Shown here: piece after piece, positions 18,583-26,474 of the stretch
How positions within the stretch are numbered: the stretch's first letter is position 1
Layout: each line of letters begins with the position of its first letter
From: Mucilaginibacter xinganensis
GTDB taxonomy: Bacteria > Bacteroidota > Bacteroidia > Sphingobacteriales > Sphingobacteriaceae
Length of the DNA stretch: 64,000 nucleotides
NCBI RefSeq assembly: GCF_002257585.1
Contig: NZ_CP022743.1
Span: forward strand, 3,224,001-3,288,000
Direction of reading: 5' to 3'
Made by a program: the position numbers and the translations under genes
Notes under the pieces: generated by a model
Seen by the model: the letters and a program-made list of their open reading frames with translations, nothing else
What the model was told of the DNA's origin: nothing
The model's database searches: none

Positions 18583-19767
18583 TCATCCCCGCATAAAAGG
18601 ATTAAAGTTTCTTGTCCCAATCTCCATCCCCGCAGCCCGGCAAACAGTTTTCTCGCCAAATTTAAAATTGATCTTATCGAGGGCCTGGTAAAGCTTTATC
18701 CGCTCTTCATTATCGTCAAACAGGTTTATCTGGTAGCTTCCCCTGCAAAGATTACTAAGCCTAACCCCTATCAACCTAATCGGGCGGTGCTGGTTCCAGG
18801 CCTTTCTCAACAGGTTTTTAACGCCGGGGATCAGGATATGCTCGGCAGCCGTTAAAGAGATCTTTTCCTGCTGCGTATGCGTTTCAAAATTAGCATAACG
18901 AACTTTAATGGAAAGGCATGATGCTACCTTGTTTTCCTTCCTCAGCTTTGATGCCAACTCCTCCGTCATTGATACCAATATGGTTTCAATAGCTTGTAAA
19001 TCGCTAATGTTTGTATTAAAAGTATGTTCGGTTGAGATCGACTTGCGATCGCTGTGGGGCACAATTTCGCTGTCGTCAATGCCATTGGCCTTTTCCCAAA
19101 TATATTTGCCCATCCGGCCAAAAACAGATTCTAAAAAACGTACATCTGTTTTTTGAAGCTGTCCTATCCTTTCAATCCCATATTGGTGCAGCTTACTGGC
19201 GGTACTCTCGCCAAGCCCGGGAATTTTACCAATTGCAAGCGGTGCCAGAAAATCTTTCTCCTTTCCGTGAGGGATATATAACTGCCCGTTAGGCTTAGCC
19301 TGGTTAGTGGCCATTTTTGAAACCGTTTTCCCTGACGACATCCCAAACGAGATGGGCAGGCCGGTTTCGCGCATTATCTTTTGCCGAAGCTCACCGGCAT
19401 GCTTATAGCAGTTATGAAACCTGTCCATACCTGTATAATCAATGTAAAACTCATCAATTGATGTTTTCATATACAGCGGCACTGCGTTGTGGATAATCTC
19501 AGTAACCTCCCTGCTGGCCTCACCATAACGACCGTGCGAGCCCCTTAACACAATTGCATGCGGGCATAGCTTAAGCGCCTGCCGCGTAGGCATTGCTGAG
19601 TGTACTCCAAACATACGCGCCTCGTAGCTGCAGCTGGCCACTACACCCCTATCCGCCGATCCTCCTATAATTACCGCTTTGCCAATAAGCGAAGGATCAA
19701 ACTTTCGCTCAACAGAGACAAAGAAAGAATCAAGATCAATGTGCATTACGGTGCGTTTCGCAATCAT
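18583..19767 (-). CDS. dinB: DNA polymerase IV (Y-family translesion polymerase)
   Basis: A 394-residue error-prone polymerase. The palm carboxylates are visible: Asp11 in MHIDLDSFF and Asp105-Glu106 in SIDEFYID, with the YEARMFGVHSAMP fingers motif at about 48-60. HhH motifs for DNA binding (KIPGLGESTASKLHQYG) and a little-finger domain follow. Near residue 346 the tail carries QINLF, a good match to the QxxLF beta-clamp-binding motif, so it should be recruited to the replication clamp. Length fits the family. No LexA-type operator was identified upstream. Confidence 0.93.
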   Translation of the reverse strand: MIAKRTVMHIDLDSFFVSVERKFDPSLIGKAVIIGGSADRGVVASCSYEARMFGVHSAMPTRQALKLCPHAIVLRGSHGRYGEASREVTEIIHNAVPLYMKTSIDEFYIDYTGMDRFHNCYKHAGELRQKIMRETGLPISFGMSSGKTVSKMATNQAKPNGQLYIPHGKEKDFLAPLAIGKIPGLGESTASKLHQYGIERIGQLQKTDVRFLESVFGRMGKYIWEKANGIDDSEIVPHSDRKSISTEHTFNTNISDLQAIETILVSMTEELASKLRKENKVASCLSIKVRYANFETHTQQEKISLTAAEHILIPGVKNLLRKAWNQHRPIRLIGVRLSNLCRGSYQINLFDDNEERIKLYQALDKINFKFGEKTVCRAAGMEIGTRNFNPFMRG

Positions 19768-19841
19768 ATAACAAAAGTAGAAAATTAATTGAAATTACTA
19801 AAATTATTAGCATTTTAGCGTCCTAAATTTCATTGTTTTAT

Positions 19842-20402
19842 ATGACGACCTATGTTGATTATTTGATGATTATTTGCTTGCCATCCGAACTGGTTAAGGA
19901 AATCAGCAGGTATAAGCAGGCGTCGGTAAATGCAATAGGTCATTTCGAGGCGATGCACACACCGGCTTATATCACCATAACCCATCAGGTACGGTGCAAG
20001 CCATTTTTGGCACAGCCTGCAATAGCGCGCATGGAGCAAAGAATTAGTAGCCTGCCACCCGCTGAACTCTACTTGAACGGCTTTGGTTATTTTAGCCACG
20101 GCAGCGCTGCCAAAACCATATACGCACAAATTGAACCAACGCAACGAAATGAAAATTGGTTTAAATTGTTAGCCATGCAAATGGGTATAAAACTAAAGGA
20201 TTTTACCCCGAACGTTACCATCGTTAAAAATATCCCGGCAACCACGTTTAATAAGCTTTGGCCCAATTTTCATAACCGGAAGTTTAAATACCCGTTTACC
20301 GTGAACAGCCTCACTATTTTACACAAAGATACGTTTACAGAACATGACGAATGGAGAGTTTACCGTGAGTTAAGCTTTGGTAATAAGCTATCCGCGTTTT
20401 AA
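19842..20402 (+). CDS. 2H phosphoesterase (2'-5' RNA ligase)-fold protein lacking both catalytic histidines
   Basis: A 186-residue protein from the ATG at 19842; a GTG/TTG-type extension of three codons is possible but unneeded. It is a clear paralogue of the gene at 21152 (same order of GY/YDY start, SLPPxxxxxxGFxxF, IYA, IPAxxFxKLWP and VYRELxF). The two HxTx motifs that define the superfamily are degraded: the first reads AYITI (Tyr43 instead of His) and the second PNVTI (Asn124 instead of His). It should therefore be unable to perform 2H phosphodiesterase chemistry and may bind RNA or nucleotides instead. No signal peptide. Separate promoter region similar to that of its paralogue. Confidence 0.8.
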   Translation: MTTYVDYLMIICLPSELVKEISRYKQASVNAIGHFEAMHTPAYITITHQVRCKPFLAQPAIARMEQRISSLPPAELYLNGFGYFSHGSAAKTIYAQIEPTQRNENWFKLLAMQMGIKLKDFTPNVTIVKNIPATTFNKLWPNFHNRKFKYPFTVNSLTILHKDTFTEHDEWRVYRELSFGNKLSAF

Positions 20403-20705
20403 GTGAGGGCCGTATTATTACGAAGAAGCTACTTCGGGCTTCCAATTACGAAAGAAATCAATAACGTTGAAAAATGTTAAAAAAAAGTTAATAACTAAAT
20501 CCAGCACTTCGTCTTACCCGTAATTAACATTATTAATTGGCAATTACATTAAAAAAGCTGTAAATTAAATTAAAAAAGAAAGAGTAAAAAATTTGAAAAT
20601 TTAATGAAATTCATCTTCATGCTGTCAATCTTTTTAAATTAATTACAAAAGTGTCACAATATTTTTAATAAGATTAATGTTATATTTAAACCACCCTAAT
20701 TAAAT
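20403..20705. other. Intergenic region, no gene seen
   Basis: This 303-base AT-rich gap follows the degenerate 2H gene. A short hairpin with CGAAG/CTTCG arms lies about ten bases into it but lacks a T tract. The remainder is poly-A/T rich and presumably carries the promoter of the 79-residue gene downstream. Confidence 0.4.
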
Positions 20706-20945
20706 ATGCAGATCGACAAAGAAAGAATCGAACAAATTGTTTCGGACATGGCGCCTATTGTAGCAGACCAGTATTTAGATAAAAACCTCTCCAAATACCT
20801 TCCGTCTATTGAGCAAAACCTGACTTTATTAAATAATTATTTAGATAGTCATATAGAGCATGACACGGAACTTTATCATTTTTTAATTACCGTTTCATAT
20901 CAGTACTACCGGCTTAAAGACCAGATTTTAAGCACACACCACTAA
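20706..20945 (+). CDS. Small hypothetical protein
   Basis: A 79-residue acidic, helical protein (MQIDKERIEQIVSDMAPIVA at its start) that I do not recognise. It has no signal peptide, Cys pair or nucleic-acid-binding motif. It sits between the two 2H phosphoesterase-fold paralogues on the same strand, with gaps of about 300 and 200 bases, so it is probably its own transcription unit. Codon use looks like that of its neighbours, which supports a real gene. Confidence 0.55.
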   Translation: MQIDKERIEQIVSDMAPIVADQYLDKNLSKYLPSIEQNLTLLNNYLDSHIEHDTELYHFLITVSYQYYRLKDQILSTHH

Positions 20946-21151
20946 CAAATACTAACTTTCTGCACGTTAACTCAATAATATTTTTTTAACGAATTGCCCG
21001 TTTTAATTTCCAGATGTAATTCGCTTCTGCAGGCATGATTATTAATGCCAGTCCCCCCTATATTAAAATCTAAAATCTGTGAAATAATTTTACAAAACAA
21101 TTTGCAATTGCTAAAAATATTAGTAATATTTGTTTTGTAAATCAAACGGTT

Positions 21152-21778
21152 ATGACAGGTTACCAGGATTATTTAATAGTGTTATCTCCTCCGGATAGCA
21201 TCAAAAAAAAGATAAAAAGATATAAAGACGACAGCGCCGCCATTATTGGCGAATATGACAGTCATTATTCAAAAGGTCACATCAGCATTCAGCAATGGCC
21301 GCGTAAAAAGCCGGTATGGATAGACGCAATGATGCCCAAACTGGAACGCGAGCTATTAAGCCTTCCTCCGCTTGTTGTTAATATTAAGGGCTTCGATTTT
21401 TTCCATCACGAGGACAATCCCACCATTTATGCGCGGATGGATCAAACAGCTTTAACAGCTATTTGGTACAAACAACTGAAAAGGTTTTTTAGTGGCGGCA
21501 GCTTTGTTCCGCATATCACGATTGCCCGAAGTATCCCTGCGCCGGCATTTAAAAAACTATGGCCCTACCTGAGCAAACAGGAATGGAACGAAGAATTTAA
21601 GATAGATAAACTAACCATACTAAGAAGAGATACCATCGGTCATGATAAAAGCTATAAAATATACCGGGAATTACCGTTTAACCGTCGCCTGGATTTTTAT
21701 AATTACACCCAATCAAAGGTAAAAACGCCTGTTACAACAGAAAAACCTGTTAATACACAGCAATTTAGCCTTTTTTAA
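21152..21778 (+). CDS. 2H phosphoesterase superfamily protein (2'-5' RNA ligase-like)
   Basis: A 208-residue protein with both catalytic motifs of the 2H superfamily: GHISI with His43 and PHITI with His121. Known members hydrolyse 2',3'-cyclic phosphates or 2'-5' linkages, or reseal tRNA halves in vitro. The C-terminal 20 residues (about TPVTTEKPVNTQQFSLF) end in QFSLF, which resembles a QxxLF beta-clamp-binding motif; this may be chance. It is a paralogue of the catalytically degraded protein at 19842. The SRP RNA gene follows about 40 bases after its stop. Cytoplasmic; substrate unknown. Confidence 0.8.
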   Translation: MTGYQDYLIVLSPPDSIKKKIKRYKDDSAAIIGEYDSHYSKGHISIQQWPRKKPVWIDAMMPKLERELLSLPPLVVNIKGFDFFHHEDNPTIYARMDQTALTAIWYKQLKRFFSGGSFVPHITIARSIPAPAFKKLWPYLSKQEWNEEFKIDKLTILRRDTIGHDKSYKIYRELPFNRRLDFYNYTQSKVKTPVTTEKPVNTQQFSLF

Positions 21779-21808
21779 CAATTTATTAACCAAAAACAAA
21801 CCTTTTCC

Positions 21809-21816
21809 TATCTTTG
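21809..21816 (+). promoter_or_regulatory. Promoter -7 element of the SRP RNA gene
   Basis: TATCTTTG matches the Bacteroidota -7 consensus TAnnTTTG exactly and lies a few bases before the start of the SRP RNA helix. A clear TTG at -33 is not seen. Confidence 0.6.
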
Positions 21817-21818
21817 CG

Positions 21819-21919
21819 CCGGGGTAAGTCTTTTACGGCCAGCTCCTCTTGAACTCCCCCAGGGTGGGAACACAGCAAGGGTAGAGAGTTGAGCGGCGCG
21901 ATAAAAGTAGCTTACCCTT
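21819..21919 (+). ncRNA. ffs: Signal recognition particle RNA, small bacterial type
   Basis: The ends pair through GGGTAAG (from 21822) and CTTACCC (21911-21917), and the centre holds the conserved Ffh-binding hairpin, with CCAGGGTGGGAACACAGC from about 21859 and AAGG after it. This matches the apical symmetric/asymmetric loop pattern (GGAA and AGCA) of 4.5S-type SRP RNA. A T-rich stretch follows the closing helix and probably ends transcription. The RNA pairs with Ffh to target membrane proteins. Boundaries are within a few bases. Confidence 0.88.
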
Positions 21920-22126
21920 TTTTGTGCCTTTTTTTTCGGTTTACGGGTAAATCATTAGTTTGTTGTAGCCGGGGTTCCAATCTTTTAGTAGCGGTTATTC
22001 AAGAAATAACGTAAGCCATATTTGTCATCAGCCTGCCTTTTTTTGATTTTTGGAGCATTAATCAGCCCATCAATGCCGGCTGCCCATTTCTAAAATCATT
22101 ATCTTCGCCAAAACATCTTCTCTACA

Positions 22127-23083
22127 ATGCTTGATATTCTCATTATAGGCGGCGGCCCCATCGGATTAGCATGCGGACTCAAAGCTCAAAAAGCCGGTTT
22201 AAGCTTTTTAATTATTGAAAAAGGCTGCCTGGTTAATTCATTATATAATTACCCCTCTACCATGACGTTTTTCTCCACCTCCGAGAAGCTGGAGATTGGC
22301 GGCATTCCCTTTGTAACAGTAAATAACAAACCTACCCGTTCTGAAGCGTTGGAATATTACCGCAGGGTGTCAACGTCCAATCAATTGCCTGTAAACTTAT
22401 TTGAGGAAGTTACCGGACTTGCAAAGCAGGATGATAATTTTACCGTTACTACCAGCAAGGGAACTTACCATGCAAAAAAAATCATTCTTTCTACCGGGTT
22501 TTATGACATTCCTGTAAAGCTGGACATCCCCGGCGAAAACCTGCTAAAAGTTAAACACTATTATAAAGATCCTCACTATTATGCTATGCAAAAAGTGGTT
22601 GTAGTGGGATCAAGCAACTCCGCTATTGACGTAGCCTTGGAAACCTACCGAAAAGGTGCGGAAGTAACGCTCGTGATAAGGGGTGCAGAAGTTAGCGACA
22701 GAGTGAAGTACTGGGTACGTCCGGACATCATCAACAGGATTAAAGAAGGCAGTATCAGAGCTTATTTTAACTCCCATTTAAATGCTATCCGTGAAAATGA
22801 AGTGGATATTGAAACGCCTGATGGATCAGTTACGATTCCGAATGATTTTGTTATGGCGATGACCGGCTATAAACCCAATTTTGCTTTTCTAAAAAAACTG
22901 GGCATCAACCTTACTGAAGACAAGTTTATCCCGAGTTACAACCTTGAAACTATGGAAACTAACCAGCCTGGGCTTTACCTTGCAGGCGTAGTTTGCGGGG
23001 GACTTGATACCCATTTGTGGTTCATTGAAAACTCAAGGGTGCATGCAGAAATGATAATAGATGACATAATTTCAAAGCGCTGA
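22127..23083 (+). CDS. ypdA: YpdA-type putative bacillithiol disulfide reductase
   Basis: A 318-residue flavoprotein of the thioredoxin reductase-like class. The FAD site is at the N terminus (IIGGGPIGLACGLKA) and the NAD(P)H site is in the middle (VVVGSSNSAIDVALETYRKGAEV). The TrxR active-site CxxC is absent, as expected for YpdA, and the C-terminal YLAGVVCGG segment is typical of this family. YpdA recycles oxidised bacillithiol in Firmicutes; Bacteroidota that make bacillithiol carry the same gene. No bsh biosynthesis gene is in this window. A TATCTTCG element shortly upstream may be its promoter. Confidence 0.87.
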   Translation: MLDILIIGGGPIGLACGLKAQKAGLSFLIIEKGCLVNSLYNYPSTMTFFSTSEKLEIGGIPFVTVNNKPTRSEALEYYRRVSTSNQLPVNLFEEVTGLAKQDDNFTVTTSKGTYHAKKIILSTGFYDIPVKLDIPGENLLKVKHYYKDPHYYAMQKVVVVGSSNSAIDVALETYRKGAEVTLVIRGAEVSDRVKYWVRPDIINRIKEGSIRAYFNSHLNAIRENEVDIETPDGSVTIPNDFVMAMTGYKPNFAFLKKLGINLTEDKFIPSYNLETMETNQPGLYLAGVVCGGLDTHLWFIENSRVHAEMIIDDIISKR

Positions 23084-23214
23084 AAAATATTGCCTCTTAT
23101 TTTTTTATGCCTTTTAGTATATTTTAAATTAAAACGCTAAACTGGGACAGCATTTATAATTGTCAGGCTTAAAAACACCATTACATTTTTAAACTAACAA
23201 TAATTGTTTTTTTC

Positions 23215-23238
23215 TTGCATAAATAAAAATTAATGCAA
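23215..23238 (+). promoter_or_regulatory. Candidate ArgR-type operator overlapping the arginine promoter
   Basis: An imperfect palindrome with TTGCAT and ATGCAA arms surrounds an A/T core with CATAAATAAAAATT, which resembles ARG-box sequences of ArgR/AhrC repressors. It overlaps the interval between the -33 and -7 elements of the operon promoter, where a repressor would block polymerase. ArgR itself is not in this window, so this is a sequence-based inference. Confidence 0.4.
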
Positions 23239-23245
23239 TACTTTG
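23216..23245 (+). promoter_or_regulatory. Promoter of the arginine leader and biosynthetic operon
   Basis: TTG at 23216-23218 and TACTTTG at 23239-23245, spaced by 20 bases, fit the Bacteroidota sigma-ABfr promoter (TTG, TAnnTTTG) with one missing T in the -7 element. Transcription would begin about 25-30 bases before the leader-peptide ATG. Confidence 0.6.
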
Positions 23246-23280
23246 CACAAAATTTAAAAAACAATAAAACAACAAATAAA

Positions 23281-23406
23281 ATGAATCAACAAAGCTTAAA
23301 TAAGCCAATAACCAGAGCCACCTTTGCTCCGGTTTCAGCTGCTTTGGTTTCAACTGTTTTTTTATTCTCGCCTTCTCGACGAAGGCCGTACATGCCCCGG
23401 GTTTGA
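23281..23406 (+). CDS. Arginine leader peptide (candidate attenuator)
   Basis: A 41-codon open frame starts at an ATG 36 bases after the promoter and ends at TGA 23404-23406. Near its end lie three consecutive Arg codons (CGA CGA AGG, 23377-23385), and a further Arg codon comes two codons before the stop (PSRRRPYMPRV). It is the first translatable frame of the arginine operon transcript and has no resemblance to a structural protein. The Arg codons sit inside a perfect hairpin (GCCTTC/GAAGGC, 23370-23386). This is the arrangement of an amino-acid attenuation leader, in which ribosome stalling at Arg codons under arginyl-tRNA shortage changes downstream RNA folding. Confidence 0.7.
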   Translation: MNQQSLNKPITRATFAPVSAALVSTVFLFSPSRRRPYMPRV

Positions 23407-23450
23407 TTTATTTCCCTTCCTGAACCCAATGAAGTTTGTTATTAAACTTC
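23370..23450 (+). promoter_or_regulatory. Possible attenuator RNA structures
   Basis: Three potentially competing elements are visible. The first is a hairpin at 23370-23386 over the Arg codons. The second is CCTTC at 23415-23419, which could instead pair with GAAGG at 23381-23385. The third is a perfect 7-bp hairpin GAAGTTT/AAACTTC at 23431-23450. The last is not followed by a strong T tract, so classical intrinsic termination is not assured. No folding was computed. Confidence 0.45.
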
Positions 23451-23520
23451 TTCCGCAAAAGATCATCTAATTATTAATGCTGTAATAAGCCAATAATTTA
23501 ACGGTAATTTTTCTATTTCA

Positions 23521-24174
23521 ATGATTAAAGATTTTGATATACAGGTAGCAACCGCGCAGCACGCAGACTTTGCACCGCAGATCTGCGATGAGATGGCTGA
23601 ATCTGCAAAAGCTCGCGGTACAGGCATAGCCCAGCGCTCGCCTGAATACGTTGCTAATAAAATGCTCGAAGGCAAAGCAGTTATTGCTTTTCATAAAGAT
23701 GGTACATGGGCAGGTTTCTGCTACATAGAAACCTGGAGCCATGGCGATTTTGTGGCTAACTCCGGTTTGATTGTTAGTCCCCAATTTAGGAAAGAAGGCC
23801 TGGCAAAGGCAATTAAAGAAAGCATCTTCAATCTGTCGCGCACAAAATACCCCAATGCAAAGATTTTTGGCTTAACAACGGGCCTAGCGGTAATGAAGAT
23901 AAATTCAGAATTGGGTTATGAACCAGTCACTTATTCTGAGCTTACCCAGGACGAGGATTTTTGGGCTGGCTGTAAAAGCTGTGTAAACTACGACATTCTG
24001 ATGAGCAAGGGCCGCAAAAACTGTATGTGCACAGCAATGTTGTTTGACCCTGCTGAAAAACAGAAGGAATACGAGGACAAGATGAAGAAGATAACCCACA
24101 AAGCAACTTTGCTGGAGCGCATTGAAAATGCGATTAAAAAACGAATAGAGAAGTTTACGTACAGCACTACTTAG
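23521..24174 (+). CDS. GNAT N-acyltransferase of the arginine operon (candidate N-acylglutamate synthase)
   Basis: A 217-residue GNAT protein, first structural gene of the arginine operon and 79 bases upstream of argG. The acyl-CoA binding region is around LIVSPQFRKEGLAKAIKES, and the C-terminal part carries a Cys cluster (GCKSC, then NCMC) that could hold a metal or redox pair. No argA or argJ homologue is otherwise visible, and a GNAT in this operon position is conserved in Bacteroidota as I recall. It is therefore the likely enzyme making N-acetyl- or N-succinylglutamate from glutamate. The Val in the downstream carbamoyltransferase favours succinyl intermediates. Function is inference from context; the fold is clear. 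Confidence 0.72.
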   Translation: MIKDFDIQVATAQHADFAPQICDEMAESAKARGTGIAQRSPEYVANKMLEGKAVIAFHKDGTWAGFCYIETWSHGDFVANSGLIVSPQFRKEGLAKAIKESIFNLSRTKYPNAKIFGLTTGLAVMKINSELGYEPVTYSELTQDEDFWAGCKSCVNYDILMSKGRKNCMCTAMLFDPAEKQKEYEDKMKKITHKATLLERIENAIKKRIEKFTYSTT

Positions 24175-24177
24175 AAC

Positions 24178-24232
24178 CGCAATACTTTGCGTTTCAGAAT
24201 ATGAATAAATTACCAGGACGTAAAGTATTGCG
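24178..24232 (+). repeat. Inverted repeat between the GNAT gene and argG
   Basis: The arms CGCAATACTTTGCG (24178-24191) and CGTAAAGTATTGCG (24219-24232) are complementary with one mismatch and enclose a 27-base loop. The left arm shares the 12-mer GCAATACTTTGC with the operon promoter at 23235-23246. It could be a regulator site, an internal promoter or an mRNA processing/stability structure. Confidence 0.6.
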
Positions 24233-24253
24233 TCTGCACACAAACATAAATCA

Positions 24254-25441
24254 ATGAAAAAAAAGGTTGTTTTGGCTTATAGCGGAGGTTTGGATACCTC
24301 ATTCTGTTGCATTTACTTAACTCAGGATTTAGGTTATGAGGTTCATTCGGTAATAGTAAATACCGGTGGCTTCAACGACGAAGAACTTAAAAGCGTAGAA
24401 GAACGCGCTTACAAAATGGGCGTTACGTCGCACCATGTGGTTGACGAAACAGAAAACTTTTACAATACCTGTGTTCGCTTTTTGATCTATGGTAATGTTT
24501 TAAAAAACAATACTTATCCCCTTTCAGTAAGTGCCGAGCGCGTTAGCCAGGCAACGGCTATTGCAAATTATGCCAAAGAAATAGGTGCAGAATTTGTAGC
24601 ACACGGCAGCACCGGCGCCGGTAACGACCAGGTCCGTTTTGATATGATCTTCAATATCCTTGTTCCTGAAGTGCAGATCATCACCCCTATCCGCGACTTA
24701 AAACTGAGCCGCGAAGCGGAGATCCAGTATCTGAAAGAGCATGGTGTGGAAATGAACTTTGAAAAGGCCAAATACTCTATTAATAAAGGCATCTGGGGCA
24801 CTTCTGTAGGTGGTAAAGAAACCCTTACATCAAACCTAGGATTACCGGAGGAAGCATGGCCTACGCAAGTTACCTCAACCGGGGTAAAAAACCTGGAGTT
24901 GATTTTTGAAAAAGGCGAATTGGTGGGGATTGATAATGAAAGATACGATCACCCAACAAAAGCTATCCAGGCACTACAGGCCATTGCACAGCCTTACGGC
25001 ATAGGCAGGGATATACATGTAGGTGATACCATTATTGGAATCAAAGGCCGCGTAGGCTTTGAGGCTGCTGCACCAATGATCATCATAAAGGCGCACCACA
25101 CCCTTGAAAAACACGTACTTACCAAATGGCAACTGTCATGGAAAGATCAATTGTCTTCGTTCTATGGCAACTGGTTGCATGAAGGCCAGTTCCATGATCC
25201 AATTATGCGCAATATAGAGGCATTTTTAACAGATACCCAGCACAATGTGACAGGCAAGGTATTTGTGCAACTGCACCCTTATCGGTTCCAGGTTATTGGT
25301 ATCGAGTCGGCGCATGATTTAATGTCAAATAAATTTGGCAGCTATGGCGAAATGAACAATTCGTGGAGCGGTGAAGATGTTAAAGGCTTCTCAAAGATTT
25401 TTGGCAACCAGGTAATGATCTATCATAAAGTTAATTCATAA
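24254..25441 (+). CDS. argG: Argininosuccinate synthase
   Basis: A 395-residue cytoplasmic enzyme that condenses citrulline and aspartate with ATP to argininosuccinate. The ATP pyrophosphatase P-loop is at the N terminus (VVLAYSGGLDTSFC), and GSTGAGNDQVRFD near residue 119 is the conserved substrate and nucleotide region. Length is normal. The gene is followed by argC after only 3 bases, so translation is probably coupled. It belongs to the operon that starts at the leader peptide at 23281. Confidence 0.95.
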   Translation: MKKKVVLAYSGGLDTSFCCIYLTQDLGYEVHSVIVNTGGFNDEELKSVEERAYKMGVTSHHVVDETENFYNTCVRFLIYGNVLKNNTYPLSVSAERVSQATAIANYAKEIGAEFVAHGSTGAGNDQVRFDMIFNILVPEVQIITPIRDLKLSREAEIQYLKEHGVEMNFEKAKYSINKGIWGTSVGGKETLTSNLGLPEEAWPTQVTSTGVKNLELIFEKGELVGIDNERYDHPTKAIQALQAIAQPYGIGRDIHVGDTIIGIKGRVGFEAAAPMIIIKAHHTLEKHVLTKWQLSWKDQLSSFYGNWLHEGQFHDPIMRNIEAFLTDTQHNVTGKVFVQLHPYRFQVIGIESAHDLMSNKFGSYGEMNNSWSGEDVKGFSKIFGNQVMIYHKVNS

Positions 25442-25444
25442 CTC

Positions 25445-26428
25445 ATGGAAAAAGTAAGAGCAGGTATAGTTGGAGGAGCGGGTTATACTGGTGGCGAAAT
25501 GCTGCGGATCCTGATCAACCACCCGAACGTGGAGATATCGTTCGTACACAGCAGCAGCAATGCCGGCAACCATGTTTACGACGTACATACCGATCTGTTT
25601 GGCGATACCGATCTGAAATTTGCTGCAGAACTGGCTTATAATATTGATGTGCTCTTTTTATGTGTAGGGCACGGAGACGCCAGGAAGTTCTTAGAAGCCA
25701 ATCCTATTCCTGATCACATTAAAATAATAGACCTCAGCCAGGACTTCAGGCTGTTGCCGAATGCAAAACTGAAAACAAAAAATTTCATTTACGGCTTGCC
25801 TGAATTAAACCGGGAAGCTATTAAACAAGCAGGAAATATTGCTAACCCGGGTTGCTTTGCCACATGCTTACAGTTAGGGCTGATACCATTAGCGTCAAAG
25901 GGGTTATTAAACAGCGAGGTACATATTACCGCCACCACAGGATCAACCGGTGCCGGACAAAGCCCGTCGGCCACTACGCATTTTACCTGGCGCAATGATA
26001 ACCTTTCGGTTTACAAGGCATTTGAACATCAGCATTTAAATGAGATTGGCCAGTCGTTGAAACAATTACAACCAGCTTTTGGTAAGGCAATAAACTTTAT
26101 TCCCTATCGCGGCGATTTTACGCGCGGCATAATTGCGTCAACGTACCTTGATACAGACCTGTCAGAAGCAGATGCATTAAAGCTGTATCATCAATATTAT
26201 GATGCACATCCATTTACGCATGTAACCAGCCGCGATATCGACCTGAAACAAATTGTGAATACCAACAAATGTTTTATCCAGGTAAAGAAACATGGAAATA
26301 AACTATTGATTATAAGTATTTTAGATAATCTGCTTAAAGGAGCATCCGGCCAGGCAGTGCAGAATATGAACCTGATGTTTGGCCTTGATGAAAAAGCCGG
26401 ACTAAAGCTGAAAGCAACAGGCTTTTAA
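25445..26428 (+). CDS. argC: N-acetyl(succinyl)-gamma-glutamyl-phosphate reductase
   Basis: A 327-residue NADPH-dependent reductase acting on N-acylglutamyl phosphate to give the semialdehyde. The nucleotide loop is GGAGYTGGEMLR and the catalytic Cys lies in IANPGCFATC; the family signature YGLPELNR and the later SPSATTHFTWR block are present. The gene follows argG by three bases and precedes argD by 46. In this organism the acyl group may be succinyl rather than acetyl, judging from the carbamoyltransferase downstream. Confidence 0.94.
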   Translation: MEKVRAGIVGGAGYTGGEMLRILINHPNVEISFVHSSSNAGNHVYDVHTDLFGDTDLKFAAELAYNIDVLFLCVGHGDARKFLEANPIPDHIKIIDLSQDFRLLPNAKLKTKNFIYGLPELNREAIKQAGNIANPGCFATCLQLGLIPLASKGLLNSEVHITATTGSTGAGQSPSATTHFTWRNDNLSVYKAFEHQHLNEIGQSLKQLQPAFGKAINFIPYRGDFTRGIIASTYLDTDLSEADALKLYHQYYDAHPFTHVTSRDIDLKQIVNTNKCFIQVKKHGNKLLIISILDNLLKGASGQAVQNMNLMFGLDEKAGLKLKATGF

Positions 26429-26452
26429 CCAATATTATTTAACTTTTTAAAG

Positions 26453-26464
26453 CCCCTTAAGGGG
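26453..26464. repeat. Short GC palindrome in the argC-argD gap
   Basis: CCCCTTAAGGGG is a perfect 12-base palindrome just before the argD start, followed by TTTAGGGC and ATG. Similar short GC palindromes before start codons occur in related genomes as far as I recall; here it may be a mobile-repeat remnant or affect translation. Confidence 0.45.
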
Positions 26465-26474
26465 TTTAGGGCAT

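Noticed and set aside
19830..20144. Minus-strand open frame of 104 codons.
   Set aside because: It is antisense to the degenerate 2H gene, whose plus-strand frame is supported by paralogy.
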